The translations under genes were made by a program, and so were the position numbers. This document shows, piece by piece, positions 34,294 to 61,837 of a DNA stretch of 64,000 nucleotides; the stretch's first letter is position 1, and each line of letters opens with the position of its first letter. Source of the stretch: Merluccius polli (Eukaryota; Chordata; Actinopteri; Gadiformes; Merlucciidae); contig JAOPHQ010002008.1 in NCBI GenBank assembly GCA_030340625.1, forward strand, positions 1 to 64,000. Direction: 5' to 3'. A model generated the notes under the pieces. The model made no database searches, was not told the origin of the DNA, and saw only the letters and a program-made list of their open reading frames with translations.

Positions 34294-36257
34294 CAGTGAC
34301 GTGCACAAGGGGGGGCAGGGGCGGTCGCCCCCCCTTGTGGCCCAATTGTTGAAAAACGCGTGTTAAAGTGCCCTCTTGGGAGCCAAAACGCGTGCTTAAG
34401 TGCCTTCTTGGGAGCCAAAACGCATGCTAAAGTGCCCTCAAGTGCCCTCTTGGGAGCCAAAACGCGTGCTAAAGTGCCCCCTTGGGAGCCGAAACGCGTG
34501 CTAAAGTGCCCTCAAGTGCCCCCTTGGGAGCCAAAACGCATGCTAAAGTGCCCTCTTGGGAGCCAAAACGTGTGCTCAAGTGCCCTCTTGGGAGCCAAAG
34601 CGCATGCTAAAGTGCCCTCAAGTGCCCCCTTGGGAGCCAAAACGCGTGCTAAAGTGCCCTCTTGGGAGCCAAAACACGTGCTAAAGTGCCCCCTTGGGAG
34701 CCAAAACGCATGCTAAAGTGCCCTCAAGTGCCCCCTTGGAAGCCAAAACGCATGCTAAAGTGCCCTCTTGGGAGCCAAAACGCATGCTAAAGTGCCCCCT
34801 TGGGAGCCAAAACGCATGCTAAAGTGCCCTCAAGTGCCCTCTTGGGAGCCAAAACGCATGCTAAAGTGCCCCCTTGGGAGCCAAAACGCATGCTAAAGTG
34901 CCCTCAAGTGCCCTCTTGGGAGCCAAAACTCGCTAAAGTTAAATTGCCCTCTTGGGTGGAAAAAACACTGCCCTCTTCTAGTAAATTAAGTTAACTTCAA
35001 CTTAACTTAACTTTAACTTAAGTTAACTAAGTTCTATTATTAGGTAGAGATGCCTATTGCATGTTTAAGGAGGAGCTACCTCACTACGTCTTGTGGGAAT
35101 AGCTTTTCAAAGCTAGCAAGTAAAGTTAAAAGTTGGGTTAGCATTGCATATCAGGGTTTCCGCCAGGTTTAAGTTGACTCCCTGCCGGGCTAAGCATCTG
35201 GGATAATTTTTAAAAATGCTTTCTTGAAAATGCCTTTTAAACGTTAGCTTATAAGTTAAGGACAGAAAGAGTCTTGTTAGTAGGCTAATGCTATTGAGTA
35301 GGCTAGCGGCTAATGCTAGCAGCTAGTTGAGAGGGAGAGAGAGACCAGTGTGATGATCAGCTAAGTAGAACAGAGCTGGGTGAGCATTATAAACTGTGAA
35401 TATAGCTTTAGCGGTAGATAAAGTAGATAATGCAGTCATTTGTGCAAAGCAGATTTCCTGAATTTTGTGAAGGCTAGATACATTTAGGCTAGCTAATTTT
35501 AGAGACATGAATGAGTTGTAATTTATTCCATGGAGCAGTAAATGTGTCTCAGACCTTTTCAACAGCTATGGATTAAGCTTTGATATTGTTTAATTTTAAT
35601 TCAATTTATTTTGTTGCTGTTGAAAACACAGCATTCATTCATTGATAACAATGCATTATGTATATACACAGCACTTATTCTCATGCTTCATCATAGTTTG
35701 TTTCTTTTGAGTTTAAATGTGTATTGTTCCCTGTGGGATTTTATCACAGAGCCCTCTTGGGTGAAGAAAATACATTAAACTCCAGAAGACTATTAGGACC
35801 AAGAAATACTATGACACATTACTGTTGCGATGACTTTTATGTTGGGCCCTTTGTTGACCTATATCTCTATACTATATCTCAGAGAACCAGTTTGGATTAT
35901 CTGGTGCTAATATGGTGTTAAAATGCACTAGAATACAGGAAATGGCATCTACTTAATTGAACATTTTCTGGGGGAAGACCCCCACACCCCCTACGTATTT
36001 ATTTTTATTCATACATCCATGTCGCTGTGTGTTCTTCACAGTCCAACGTTGTAATCCACAGTTCTCCTGGATGCTGATCCTAACAGCAAACTAACCTGAG
36101 TAGTCTGTCTAGTTAGTCTGTTTTAAGGCTATATAATGTGCCATTTGTATAACATATAAAACGTGTCTAAAGTGCCCTCTACAGTGGTGAGGGCGCGCTA
36201 TATGTGCCTTTTTTTTTCTTTCCGCCTCGGCCTGCAAAAAGTCTGTGCACGCCACTG
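34294..36257. mobile_element. Non-autonomous hAT element, 1,964 bp, carrying a minisatellite
   Basis: Left end CAGTGACGTGCAC and right end in reverse CAGTGGCGTGCAC. The 8-bp target duplication CTTAAGGA is perfect (34286-34293 and 36258-36265). The left third is a minisatellite (34353-34940). One degenerate minisatellite unit (TCTAAAGTGCCCTCTACAG) recurs near the right end at 36165-36184, so the repeat may have grown from a subterminal unit. No transposase frame. Confidence 0.9.
34353..34940 (+). repeat. 32-bp minisatellite, about 17 units
   Basis: The unit is AAAGTGCCCTCTTGGGAGCC followed by AAAACGCATGCT. Units vary at C/T (CCCTC or CCCCC) and G/A (GCGTG or GCATG), and about every third unit carries an extra 10-bp AAGTGCCCTC, giving a higher-order pattern of 32 and 42 bp. 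An open frame through it is a by-product of the repeat. Confidence 0.95.
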
Positions 36258-36347
36258 CTTAAGGAGATGGGCGAGTTATCTTTGCAAGCTCTCTCGCTCA
36301 AGTCTGAACAAATACACGAGACGGTACTGGTTCAGGATGTTGACACA

Positions 36348-36390
36348 CACACACACACACACACATACAGACAGACACATGTAACGGATA

Positions 36391-36461
<71 letters not shown>

Positions 36462-36464
36462 CTG

Positions 36465-36500
<36 letters not shown>
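36348..36500. repeat. (AC)n and (TA)n microsatellites
   Basis: A short AC run (36348-36365), then TA repeats 36393-36500 interrupted at 36462-36469. Confidence 0.93.
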
Positions 36501-36504
<4 letters not shown>

Positions 36505-36623
36505 CCTCACAGACAATATCTCAGATTTGTCTTCCAATATGCGAATATTTTCATGACGTCCGCGGGTGTGCGTAAAATGCACAGAGGCTGCCATTGCACC
36601 CCTGAGGGAGGTTGGCTATGGAG

Positions 36624-37142
36624 TATGGAGGACTAAAAGTGCCAAAATTAAATAAATAAATACGCCATTAAATAATTACTTAAATGTGTCGTTAATTAAT
36701 TAAAATTGGAATTAAATACTTAAATGTGTCATTAATTCATTAAAATACCGATTCATTTTATGTAAAAAAAACAAACAAAAATATATAATCATTTCACTAT
36801 TTAATTAATTTACATTTACATTTCATGATTTACATTTACATTTCATGATCCTGTGTTGCAGTGCTTCATGAATTGTCAAACTGTCAAACTCGCCCATCAA
36901 AGTTGGTAGGCGGATCCTAATGCCTGATTGGTTACCCTGCGCATCAAGTCAAGGCAAATCAAATAATTAAATAGTGAAATTATTATATATGTTGTTGTTT
37001 TTAAATAAAATTAATCTGTATTTTAATGAATTAATGACACATTTAAGTATGTAATTCCAATTTTAATTAATTAATGACACATTTAAGTAATTATTTAATG
37101 GTGTATTTATTTATTTAATTTTGGCACTTTTAGTCCTCCATA
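36624..37142. mobile_element. MITE with about 200-bp inverted ends (TATGGAGGACTAAAAGTGCC)
   Basis: The left arm begins TATGGAGGACTAAAAGTGCC and the right arm is its near-perfect reverse complement, extending roughly 200 bp inward through AT-rich TTAATTAATTAAAATTGG words. TA at both borders fits a Tc1/mariner-type target. The 120-bp centre has CAAACTCGCCCATCAAAG. No ORF. Confidence 0.85.
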
Positions 37143-37181
37143 AAACTGTACTGTATCTTGATGACTTTAATTTTACTTGAT

Positions 37182-37184
<3 letters not shown>

Positions 37185-37234
<50 letters not shown>
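37185..37234. repeat. (TG)n microsatellite
   Basis: About 25 TG units directly after the MITE. Confidence 0.95.
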
Positions 37235-37239
<5 letters not shown>

Positions 37240-37514
37240 AGACAACATGGAAGATCATCACTGCCCTCTCGCTTAACTCTACTCTGCCTGCAACCCTTTT
37301 CATCATTTGTTTTGTAACTTTGTTTCCCACATAATATGAGGTTGAAAGGGCATAGGTTGCTGTATAAATAAATACTTAAAAAAGGAACGTTTATTGTAGG
37401 TGTGCTCCTTGTATATAATATGATAATGTATTAATTGTTTGAAATCTCTGAAGAATCTCATCATACTGTACACACTCCCGTGGCCCTTTCAAAATTTCCC
37501 CCGAGGGAATTTTC

Positions 37515-37600
37515 TAGTTTCAATTGCTAGCAACGTCCATGATGGGCTATACCACATTTGGGGAAAAAAACCTTACGAAACAGCGTTTGTCACACTGGAT

Positions 37601-37639
<39 letters not shown>

Positions 37640-37945
37640 TATTGTCATATGAATGCAAAGGGGCTTGCGACCCCCCCGTAGGTATGGCCACGTCGTTGGC
37701 ACTGTTGCCACTGTTTCAGGGTGTGTCTGTTGAAGAGATATGTGTGCGGCTGCCAACTGTACTAAGCTAATGTCACTGCGCCTGAACTGTCTGTCATCAC
37801 TATCACCCTCCTTGCCTGGAGCGAGGAAGAGGTGTGTGCTTACTTAAAGGGAGGATGTTATATGTCAGTTTTTTTGTTTGTTTTTTATAGCAGGAGGAGG
37901 TCCCTCTGAAGAGCAGACGTCACGTGTAAAGTTATACACTATATA
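37515..37945 (+). repeat. Repeat R2, copy 1, with a 37-base poly(G) run
   Basis: This segment is repeated at 41703-42075 with very high identity. It contains a run of 37 G (37602-37638), a purine-rich GCAGGAGGAGGTCCCTCTGA and the end CACGTGTAAAGTTATACACT. Copy 1 has about 25 extra bases (GGAGCGAGGAAGAGGTGTGT, 37819-37843) missing from copy 2. Short frames exist but no known domain. Confidence 0.85.
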
Positions 37946-38935
37946 TGGGCGATTCTTCAACTACGGGCGCTTTCATGTCCTTTGATCATATTTTATAAAA
38001 AAAAGAAAAAAAGGGAAATTTCACACTTTCATAGTTATCTTTACAATGAAAGTGCTTTAGAAAAAATTTACCGGTAGTCTACGATGACTTTTTCACCTTT
38101 TTCAACATCTTTATAGATGCCAATATCGCTGTTTTGTGCCTGTCCCACACCCAGACTTCTGATCTTCAATAATGAAAATGAAGTGTAAAAAAATGATTTA
38201 TCTTCATTTTAAAAACGTGAATGAATAAAGTATCAGTTAAATAATCAAAACCTAATTGGGGTATTTAAGGTCAAACAAATATTTATGTGATTTTATACAC
38301 CAAATGTAGTTGTCCCACAGTACTGCCGTAATTTCCACCACAACACTGTAATGTCCCTTTAAAAAGTTTGTATGAAAGATTGTTTGGGAAGTTGCTATGG
38401 AGATGAACAGTGACATCCCAGCACATGTCAGATATGGAGGAGATTTTCAATTTCTCAATCAACTTTTGAAGAAAAGTCAAGGTAAATATCGCTTTAAATG
38501 AAAATACCTTTATTGTATGTAATTTCCAAACATGCCGTGTCGTCAATTGAATTTGTGAATAAGTAGATTTCTTAACGTACATAGATGTATTTTGCATGCA
38601 TTAAATGATTTATACCAGCTAATATATGATGCTAGCTTAGATTTTTTCACAAAAAACTATCAGTTTGTAATTTCCACCACAGTAATTTCCAACACACTGC
38701 CTTCTTGGGTGGAAATTACAAAGGTGTGGTGGAAATTACATTTATGCTTACAGGTGCAATTCATAGATTGTAAGGCTACATATGTGCAATTTATTTATTA
38801 GAATATACAATGTTAATGTATTTATTACATATTAAATATTAAATGTGTATTTATTTAAATGCATTTTCACTCCATGTGGTTAGCGACGGACCGACGACAC
38901 AATACCGCTAAAAAAAAAACTTCTTCCTCCTCACC
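37946..38935. other. AT-rich stretch with repeated TTTCCACCAC words, no gene seen
   Basis: GTAATTTCCACCAC and its complement GTGGTGGAAATTAC recur at 38328, 38667, 38685, 38704 and 38725. Otherwise no ORF, RNA gene or element end is recognised. It may be the upstream part of the transposon that carries the broken gene at 38936-40095. Confidence 0.4.
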
Positions 38936-40095
38936 AATGTTCCTTATCAAATGGGGTGGAAAAGGGTGACATGGAATTTCTTAGAGGCTGGCCACGGCAA
39001 AGGCCCGGCTGATGGGATCGGAGCAGCAGTGAAGAGAAGGGCGGATGACATTATAGCAAGGGACATTCCAGACGCACGAGTTCTGTTTGAAGAGCTTAAA
39101 AAGCAAAAGTCCGCCACCGAGCTGTTCTATATTGAACCAGATACCATTGAGGCAATGGATGTTCACGTTCCATCGGAATTACAGACAATTCGTGGCACAA
39201 TGAAAATTCACCAGGTATGTGTGGAGGGTGTATGTGGAGTGTGTGCTGTTGATGGCTGGTTTACAGCCTCACCTGGCCTGAGTCAGTCTGATTGGACTCT
39301 GGCTGGGTGGGGCTGCACACCTGTGGTGCATGAGCAATCATGGCACCCAGGATAAACCAGCCATCAACACACACAATCGAGGAGGAGCACCGTCATGACA
39401 AGAAGTACCATTAGCTCGGCGAATACCATCTGCCTGAAACTCCAATAAACATCTTGCAAATACCAGCTACCCGTGTCCTGTGTCGGAGGGCCCCAAGAAA
39501 AGCCACTTCGGTGGCGTGTGGTGAGGACTAACCCTGCCACAGTATGGTTTCACTGTTGTTTCTTTATACACTTTATGGTCTTGCTGTTGTTTTTTCTCTA
39601 ATTCAATCACTAATTGAATGCTGTGACTTTTTTTTCTCCTTGCAGATTATCTCTGATTCTCCAAGCCAAATGTCATGGAGGATTCTGAGTTGTTTTTGCT
39701 CTGCACCCAGCAACTGTTTCACACCAGAAACTATCAGGTTTCAACCATGGGATGAAGCTACCCCTTCAACCAGTACACTTCCCCAGAACACATCCCAAGA
39801 TGAAGGTCTGCAACCGATTTTGGTCTTACATGAGGGTCTTATCGGCCAGTGGTGTGCAGTGGTTTATGATGGAGATGTGTACCCAGGTATTATTCAAGAT
39901 GTTAACTTATACAGTGGTGCTCAGGGAGAAACTGCTATCGGGAGAAATCGCTTTTATTAGCCACCAAGAGATGATATAATCTGGTACCAAGCCGTGGATG
40001 TAATGGGCCTCATCCCAGAGCCCATACCAGTGACACAACGCCACAAGGAGATTAAGACAGCAGTATGGAAGGAAATCTGCAAAATTAGGCCTTAA
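38936..40095 (+). pseudogene. Transposon-derived gene C-terminus with GHGKGPADG motif, nonsense-mutated
   Basis: Exon-like piece 38936-39214 reads MGWKRVTWNFLEAGHGKGPA, then AAVKRRADDIIARD, ending in GTATGT. The intron (39215-39645) is occupied by repeat R1. The next piece begins at 39646 (IISDSPSQMSWR) and contains IGQWCAVVYDGDVYPGIIQD, then hits TAG at 39958-39960. The frame continues with PPRDDIIWYQAVDVMG to a second stop near 40095. The GHGKGP.DG.G...KR motif is shared by a group of animal transposon-encoded proteins that I cannot name with confidence. It lacks its N-terminal part and is broken. Confidence 0.6.
39225..39541 (+). mobile_element. Dispersed repeat family R1, fullest copy
   Basis: Shares GGTGCATGAGCAATCATGGC, CCAATAAAC and CCTGTGTCGGAGG with copies at 23498-23790 (inverted) and 55145-55250 (partial). 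The AATAAA followed about 35 bp later by TGTCCTGTGTCGGAGG suggests the R-U5 part of a solo LTR, or else a SINE. It fills the intron of the 38936-40095 pseudogene. Confidence 0.55.
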
Positions 40096-40110
40096 ATTAC
40101 ATTTGCACTG

Positions 40111-40123
40111 CCCCCCCCCCCCC

Positions 40124-40214
<91 letters not shown>
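40111..40214. repeat. Poly(C)-(AC)n tract
   Basis: Sixteen C followed by about 44 AC units. Confidence 0.95.
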
Positions 40215-40218
<4 letters not shown>

Positions 40219-40229
40219 TAGTGTCTGGT

Positions 40230-40325
40230 CAGTCTAAATCAGGGGTTCTCAACCTTTTTCAGGCTGGGCCCCCCCCAAAACTGGTTCATTGCAGTCGGGG
40301 CCCCCCCCCCCCCCCCCCCCCCCAT
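40230..40325. mobile_element. hAT end fragment with poly(C)
   Basis: CAGGGGTTCTCAACCTTTTT is a frequent fish hAT terminus; here it is followed by C runs (40270-40277, 40302-40323) and merges into the fold-back element. Confidence 0.5.
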
Positions 40326-40350
40326 TATTGCGCGCGATCGTAACACTCCT

Positions 40351-40945
40351 CGGACCTATATGGGGGTATTATTGAGACAATATTATTTGTGTGCGTATCT
40401 CAATCTGTGTGTGTGTGTAATACGATTTGTGTGTATTCACATTTGTGTGTATTCACATTTGTGTGTGTGTAAAACAATCAGTGTGTCTGTATTCACATTT
40501 GTGTTTTTTGTAAGATTTGTGTCTGTATTCACATTTGTGTGTGTGTGTGTAAAAATTGCTGATGACAGACATTTACAGATCTCAGTACACATGTACAGAT
40601 CTGTTTACACATTCACAGATGTGTGTACACTTACAGATCTCTGTACACATTTGCAGATTTGTCTTCACTTGCAAAACGAATACACACACAGATGTTTTTA
40701 CACACACACAAATGTGAATACAGACACACAAATCTTATCACAAACACACAAATGTGAATACAGACACACTGATTTTTTTACACACACACACAAAAATGTG
40801 AATACAGACAGACAAATCTTATTACGCACACACAAATGTGAATACACACAAATGTGAATACACACAAATCTTATTACACACACACAGATTGAGATACGCA
40901 CACACAAATAATATTGTCTCAATAATACCCCCATAGACCTACGGC
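40351..40945. mobile_element. Fold-back element with about 200-bp arms
   Basis: The left arm (from CGGACCTATATGGGGGTATT) is mirrored by the right arm (to AATACCCCCATAGACCTACG). Each arm is itself made of repeated ATTCACATTTGTGTGT / ACACACAAATGTGAATACAG modules. The loop (40560-40690) holds ACAGATCT-type repeats. No coding sequence. Confidence 0.85.
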
Positions 40946-41125
40946 CGACGGGGGGGGGGGGGGGGGTGGTGCGCGCAATAGTAACACACCGCGGACCTAC
41001 GGCCGACGGGGGGGCCGAAGGGGGCGGTGGGTGCGCGCAATAGTAACACACCGCTGGACCTACGACCGACGGGGGGGGGGGTGCGCAATAGTAACACACC
41101 GCGGACCTACGACCGGCGGGGGGGG
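40938..41125. repeat. GC-rich minisatellite, 47-63 bp unit, four copies
   Basis: Each unit has CCTACGGCCGACGGGGGG, a G run of variable length, and GTGCGCGCAATAGTAACACA. Units start at 40938, 40996, 41059 and 41106. A related piece precedes the fold-back element at 40323-40358, and the reverse complement of the unit core is at 885-902. Confidence 0.85.
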
Positions 41126-41149
41126 GCGCAGTGTGTTACTATTGCGCTC

Positions 41150-41264
41150 TCAAAAAGGAGGACCAATACGCGTCCGGCTTGATGCTGCGCCGGACGCCGG
41201 ACAGGGCTTTGAAAAACCGGACAGTCCGGCCTAAAGCCGGACGCGTATTTGTCCTCCTTTTTGA
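41150..41264. repeat. 115-bp inverted repeat (TCAAAAAGGAGGAC ends)
   Basis: TCAAAAAGGAGGACCAATAC and CGTCCGGCTT at the left pair with AAGCCGGACGCGTATTTGTC and CTCCTTTTTGA at the right; the stem is about 31 bp with one mismatch. The loop repeats CCGGAC several times. A telomere-like CCCTAA run follows (41276-41296). Confidence 0.85.
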
Positions 41265-41448
41265 ACCCGCGGGTTAACCCTAACCCTAACCCTAAATGAT
41301 CTCTGGACAAACCTCTCTCTCTCTCCTGTTTTCAGAATACTTTTACAGCTTGATATGATATAGTTAAAGGTTTCTTTAAAAAAAACTTCAGAATAGTGTT
41401 CATCTAAGAGACTGATTAACATTTATAAATGCCACACACACAGGCACG

Positions 41449-41623
<175 letters not shown>

Positions 41624-41702
41624 TAAATCCTCTGGACAAACCTCTCTCTCTTCCTCTCCCTTTTACAGTTCATGTTATATGATAACTGATGAAATTGTAT
41701 TT

Positions 41703-42070
41703 TAGCAACGTCCATGATGGGCTATACCACATTTGGGGAAAAAAACCTTACGAAACAGCGTTTGTCACACTGGATCGGGGGGGGGGGGGGGATATTGTCA
41801 TATGAATGCAAAGGGGCTTGCGACCCCCCCCGTAGGTATGGCCACGTCGTTGGCACTGTTGCCACTGTTTCAGGGTGTGTCTGTTGAAGAGATATGTGTG
41901 CGGCTGCCAACTGTACTAAGCTAATGTCACTGAGCCTGAACTGTCTGTCATCACTATCACCCTCCTTGCCTGCTTACTTAAAGGGAGGATGTTATATGTC
42001 AGTTTTTTTGTTTGTTTTTTATAGCAGGAGGAGGTCCCTCTGAAGAGCAGACGTCACGTGTAAAGTTATA

Positions 42071-42075
<5 letters not shown>
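41703..42075 (+). repeat. Repeat R2, copy 2, with a 15-base poly(G) run
   Basis: Nearly identical to 37515-37945 apart from a shorter G run (41777-41791) and a missing stretch of about 25 bp. A (TA)n run follows (42074-42120). Located 4.1 kb downstream of copy 1 in the same orientation. Confidence 0.85.
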
Positions 42076-42120
<45 letters not shown>

Positions 42121-42124
<4 letters not shown>

Positions 42125-42649
42125 TGAGATTTTTGTTTTGCCTGTATAGCCTATATAGTCATATAATTGTATAACTGCTATAAATCCTCATGTGCCGTCA
42201 TTCCCGTGCTATGTCCCACATAGTCAGTCGACACATGACAACTTTACATTAACATAATAGGTGTTTAACTCGGCCAGCCCTCCTTTCCAATGAAAAAAAA
42301 ATACATATGTATATATTTTTTTTTTTTTATGGGTCACAGACATTCTTCCTTTTTTTATATAGGCCTAGCACAAATTGTTTTGGTTAACGGTTAACGAGTG
42401 TCGGTTATCGGTCAGAAAAAAAAGTAAGAATTACCATCCCTAACATGTATGTATATGTATGTGTGTGTGTATATATGTATATGAGCCATACTAAAAAGAG
42501 ATTTTAATTATTTTTTCCTTCATATAATTGTATAACTGATGTGCAGTCATTCCCGTGCTATGTCCCATGGTAGCGGTATTCATTTTCATTGGATTCATCC
42601 AATAGGGATAGTTTTATGGATGGATTTGTTTCTTATGCTATACAATTAT

Positions 42650-42696
<47 letters not shown>

Positions 42697-43900
42697 ATAT
42701 GCCATTTGGTGCACGATGGTTAATTAAATGTAGGCAGCATTAGGTTAGAGACGGTAATCGTTAAGATTAGGGCGGGACTTGCCTTCGTCTTCCTAGGAAA
42801 AAAAATCGCTCACGGTAACATCGGCAAAAGGTAGCCTATTAGCTCTGCTATAACGATCCCAAAAACGGAGATTTTATTAAGGGAATATAGTCCTAGTAGA
42901 TCTGACAGTATGCAATATAAAATGCCGTCAGAGTATGGCAGTGAGCCATGAATATGTCCTCAGATACCTCAGATACGCGAGCGTCTGTCTCAACAAGTGC
43001 GATGTTGAGAGACACGCTTATAGTCTACTTAGGCTGAGAGAGGACCCCGAATTGTAGCGTTACACCGGTCTACCGCAACGCAATTTCCGGTCTGTTGCTT
43101 CCAATGAGCTGTGTACGCCAGTTAACAGTTCCCGGAGCGAGAGACATACGAACAGGACAAGATGGACAACAACAACGACAGTTCGAATAAATATGGAGTT
43201 GTGACAAAGCAATACCCGAAATATGTAAACGGAAAAAGAAAAACCTCTAATGGAAAGTCCCGCCCTCTCTCGCCTCTCGTCGCTAAACCCATGTCACTGA
43301 AAGTCCCGCACTCTCTCTCACCAATAACGCTCATTTGGCGCATCCCGTTCCAGGCGCCTGTTGTGTTTTACGCCTTAAAAAATAAATTAAAATGCCGTTG
43401 TGTTGTTTTTATTATAGCTAATCAATAACCTGATCTGTGATGGCCGGCTTCAAAAAAAAAAAAAAAAAGGACTGCACCGGTACAGCATCAGCCTAGACCA
43501 AGTGTCTGCCTTGATAAGTTACGCTTATTTATATCCCATGATCATTATATCACCACCTTGTAGTGCATGTTGCTACATCTACCCTAAACTAGTTGGGACT
43601 GCAATTTCCATACCATAATACATGACATGCACCTGCACTGGGATGGATAGACGCATGCACCGCAAATTCGCATTTGTATGCATTTATTTGCGTTCACGAA
43701 TCTATCCATCCATCGAATGCTTTGCCGGTTCATACAACACGTTTCCCTCCCACGAAATGTGAGAAAGCAGCCCAAACCCTGAGTCCAGACCCGTCATTTT
43801 ACCTCACACCGAATTTGCTTTCATTAAACATATGCTCAAGTATGAGATGTGTGTTGCTGCACACCCCATGTAAATCCAAATGCACCCGCCCCCAGGAGAA
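42121..43900. other. Region upstream of DDC copy 2, element fragments, no gene
   Basis: 42361-42455 ends GAATTACCATCCCTAACATG, probably a hAT terminus. 42539-42650 resembles 20835-20930 in inverted orientation (ATTCATTTTCATTGGATTCA). A (GA)n run is at 42655-42693. 43160-43428 holds an 88-codon frame without known domain (MDNNNDSSNKYGVVTKQYPK), judged non-coding. A 16-base A run is at 43452-43467. Confidence 0.5.
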
Positions 43901-43944
43901 GGGGTGTGTGTGTGTGTGTGTGTGTGTGGGTTGGGGGGGGGGGG

Positions 43945-44075
43945 GGGCTGCTCCTGATAAAAAGCAGCGAGTGTGTTTTCTCTTGCTTATACTATCCGTC
44001 CATTCACGAGAGAGGACAGCCTCCAGATAGCTCAGATCCTATGCCAACCGCCGTTACAACTGCCTCACCTACCAT
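43945..44075 (+). promoter_or_regulatory. ddc: Core promoter and noncoding first exon of DDC copy 2
   Basis: GGCTGCTCCTGATAAAAAGCAGC (43946-43966, TATA-like GATAAAA) matches the copy 1 promoter block. A noncoding exon probably starts near 43985 and ends at 44075 (CTACCAT) before GTAAGT. A (TG)n and a 15-base G run directly precede the block. Function is inferred from conservation with copy 1. Confidence 0.62.
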
Positions 44076-44078
44076 GTA

Positions 44079-44181
<103 letters not shown>

Positions 44182-44814
44182 TCGATTTAGAGGTAAGGGT
44201 AAAGTTTGTGAGGGATAGATCACAACACTTGTTGAATGGACTTGTTGAATGTGGGTCAATGTGCATGTTTTACCACCTGCAGTATATGATGATCATGCAA
44301 GTTCCCTTCTTTTATGGTTTTATGGTCAGTAAATATGCTCATTTGGGTCACGCTCCACCAAACTAAATCATGGCCACAGGATTACAGGGTTTAGTGCAAT
44401 AATCTCAGAGTGAGAGTGTGTCTTGCAGATTTCTCCTCTGGCAAGTAGCCTCATATTGCAATTTAATGTGTAATGTATGTAGTTATACAGGTTTACTACA
44501 GGTTACTGTAGTGGCTATAACTCATGGCTATAGCAGTCTTTATGGTAAGATCAATATGTTTATACAGCTCTATAACCGGTTGCAATGCTGTTTAAACAGA
44601 GCTGCATGAGGCAAATATGTTGGCTTGTGTTCACTGTTTTTCTTTCTCTCTCTCCATGTTCAGTTTGATTTGTATGCGTTTGTGGCTCTAATTTCCACTA
44701 TGGTGTACTGTACAGCAGCCTGCCGTGAACCTAATTCAGCCTCTGTCTCTGCTCTAAGATGAAGTTAAGAAGCCATAATGGTATTTTCCCGTAGGCAATC
44801 AAATAGTATAGACT

Positions 44815-44815
<1 letters not shown>

Positions 44816-44892
<77 letters not shown>
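44816..44892. repeat. (AC)n microsatellite
   Basis: About 38 AC units in the presumed first intron of DDC copy 2. Confidence 0.96.
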
Positions 44893-44897
<5 letters not shown>

Positions 44898-45081
44898 GAT
44901 GTCCTTTCTCTGTACATCCTGACATTCCTCTTTCCTTTTCTTAGCCACTCAAAACATAACTAACAAACCACAACCAACGTTTATGCTTTTATTCTTTTAT
45001 CACATTTAAAAACGTGTGTGTGTGTGTGTCTGTGTGTGTATGTGTGTGTTTGCATGTGTGTGTGCTACCTCCAGAGTTACC

Positions 45082-61339
<16,258 letters not shown>

Positions 61340-61512
61340 TAATAATAATCAGAATAATCATAATGAATGACTCTGAGTGCAGGGATGGAGAGAAGGTGGG
61401 GAGGAACAGGTGACCTTGAATCACAAAGGAAAATAATTGAATGCTTGAAACGGGGACCAAAGTCAGCAGAGGGAATGGGACTTAAAGTTGCTAAAGTTGA
61501 AGCTAAATGTTG

Positions 61513-61795
61513 TTAAAGTTGCTGTAGGTAAGATCTAAGACCTACAATTTCAGTGTAATTTGTCGGAAATGCAATGCAATCCGTCAGCTATTAGTGAGTG
61601 AAATGCTCTGTGAGAATATCCATTCTGGTTGACTGCGCCTGCCTCTGTATCATGAGACAGTTTTAGATTTTGACTGTTCCTGCCCATTTCGGACAAATCA
61701 GGGCCTCTTTTTCCCCGATTGGTTCAAGGAGCCCATCTTTCCCATCAATCACATGCGTGCACACAGCGTTATCATAGCTCTACCACAGGTTAGGT
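61513..61795. mobile_element. MITE with TGCTGTAGGTAAGAT end (copy B, decayed)
   Basis: AAGTTGCTGTAGGTAAGATC matches the end of 46231-46602; the rest (GACTGCGCCTG, CCGATTGGTTCA, AATCACATGCGTGCACACAG) follows that element in reverse order. The far terminus is degraded. Confidence 0.6.
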
Positions 61796-61837
61796 AGGTA
61801 GATGTTTTTTTGGGGTGGTTTATTATTATTATTTTTG

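Noticed and set aside
34353..34940. CRISPR-like array
   Set aside because: Units are contiguous tandem repeats without unique spacers, in a eukaryotic transposon.
34360..34994. 118-residue frame with repeated CPLGSQN/LGAKTHAKVP
   Set aside because: It follows a 32-bp minisatellite inside a non-autonomous hAT; the repeat is not a multiple that suggests selection on protein.
40360..41099. Frames of 165 and 133 residues across the fold-back element
   Set aside because: Both follow the internal tandem modules of the arms and appear on both strands, as expected of inverted repeats.
43162..43428. 88-residue frame MDNNNDSSNKYGVV as a gene
   Set aside because: No recognised domain and no splice-linked continuation; surrounded by repeat sequence.
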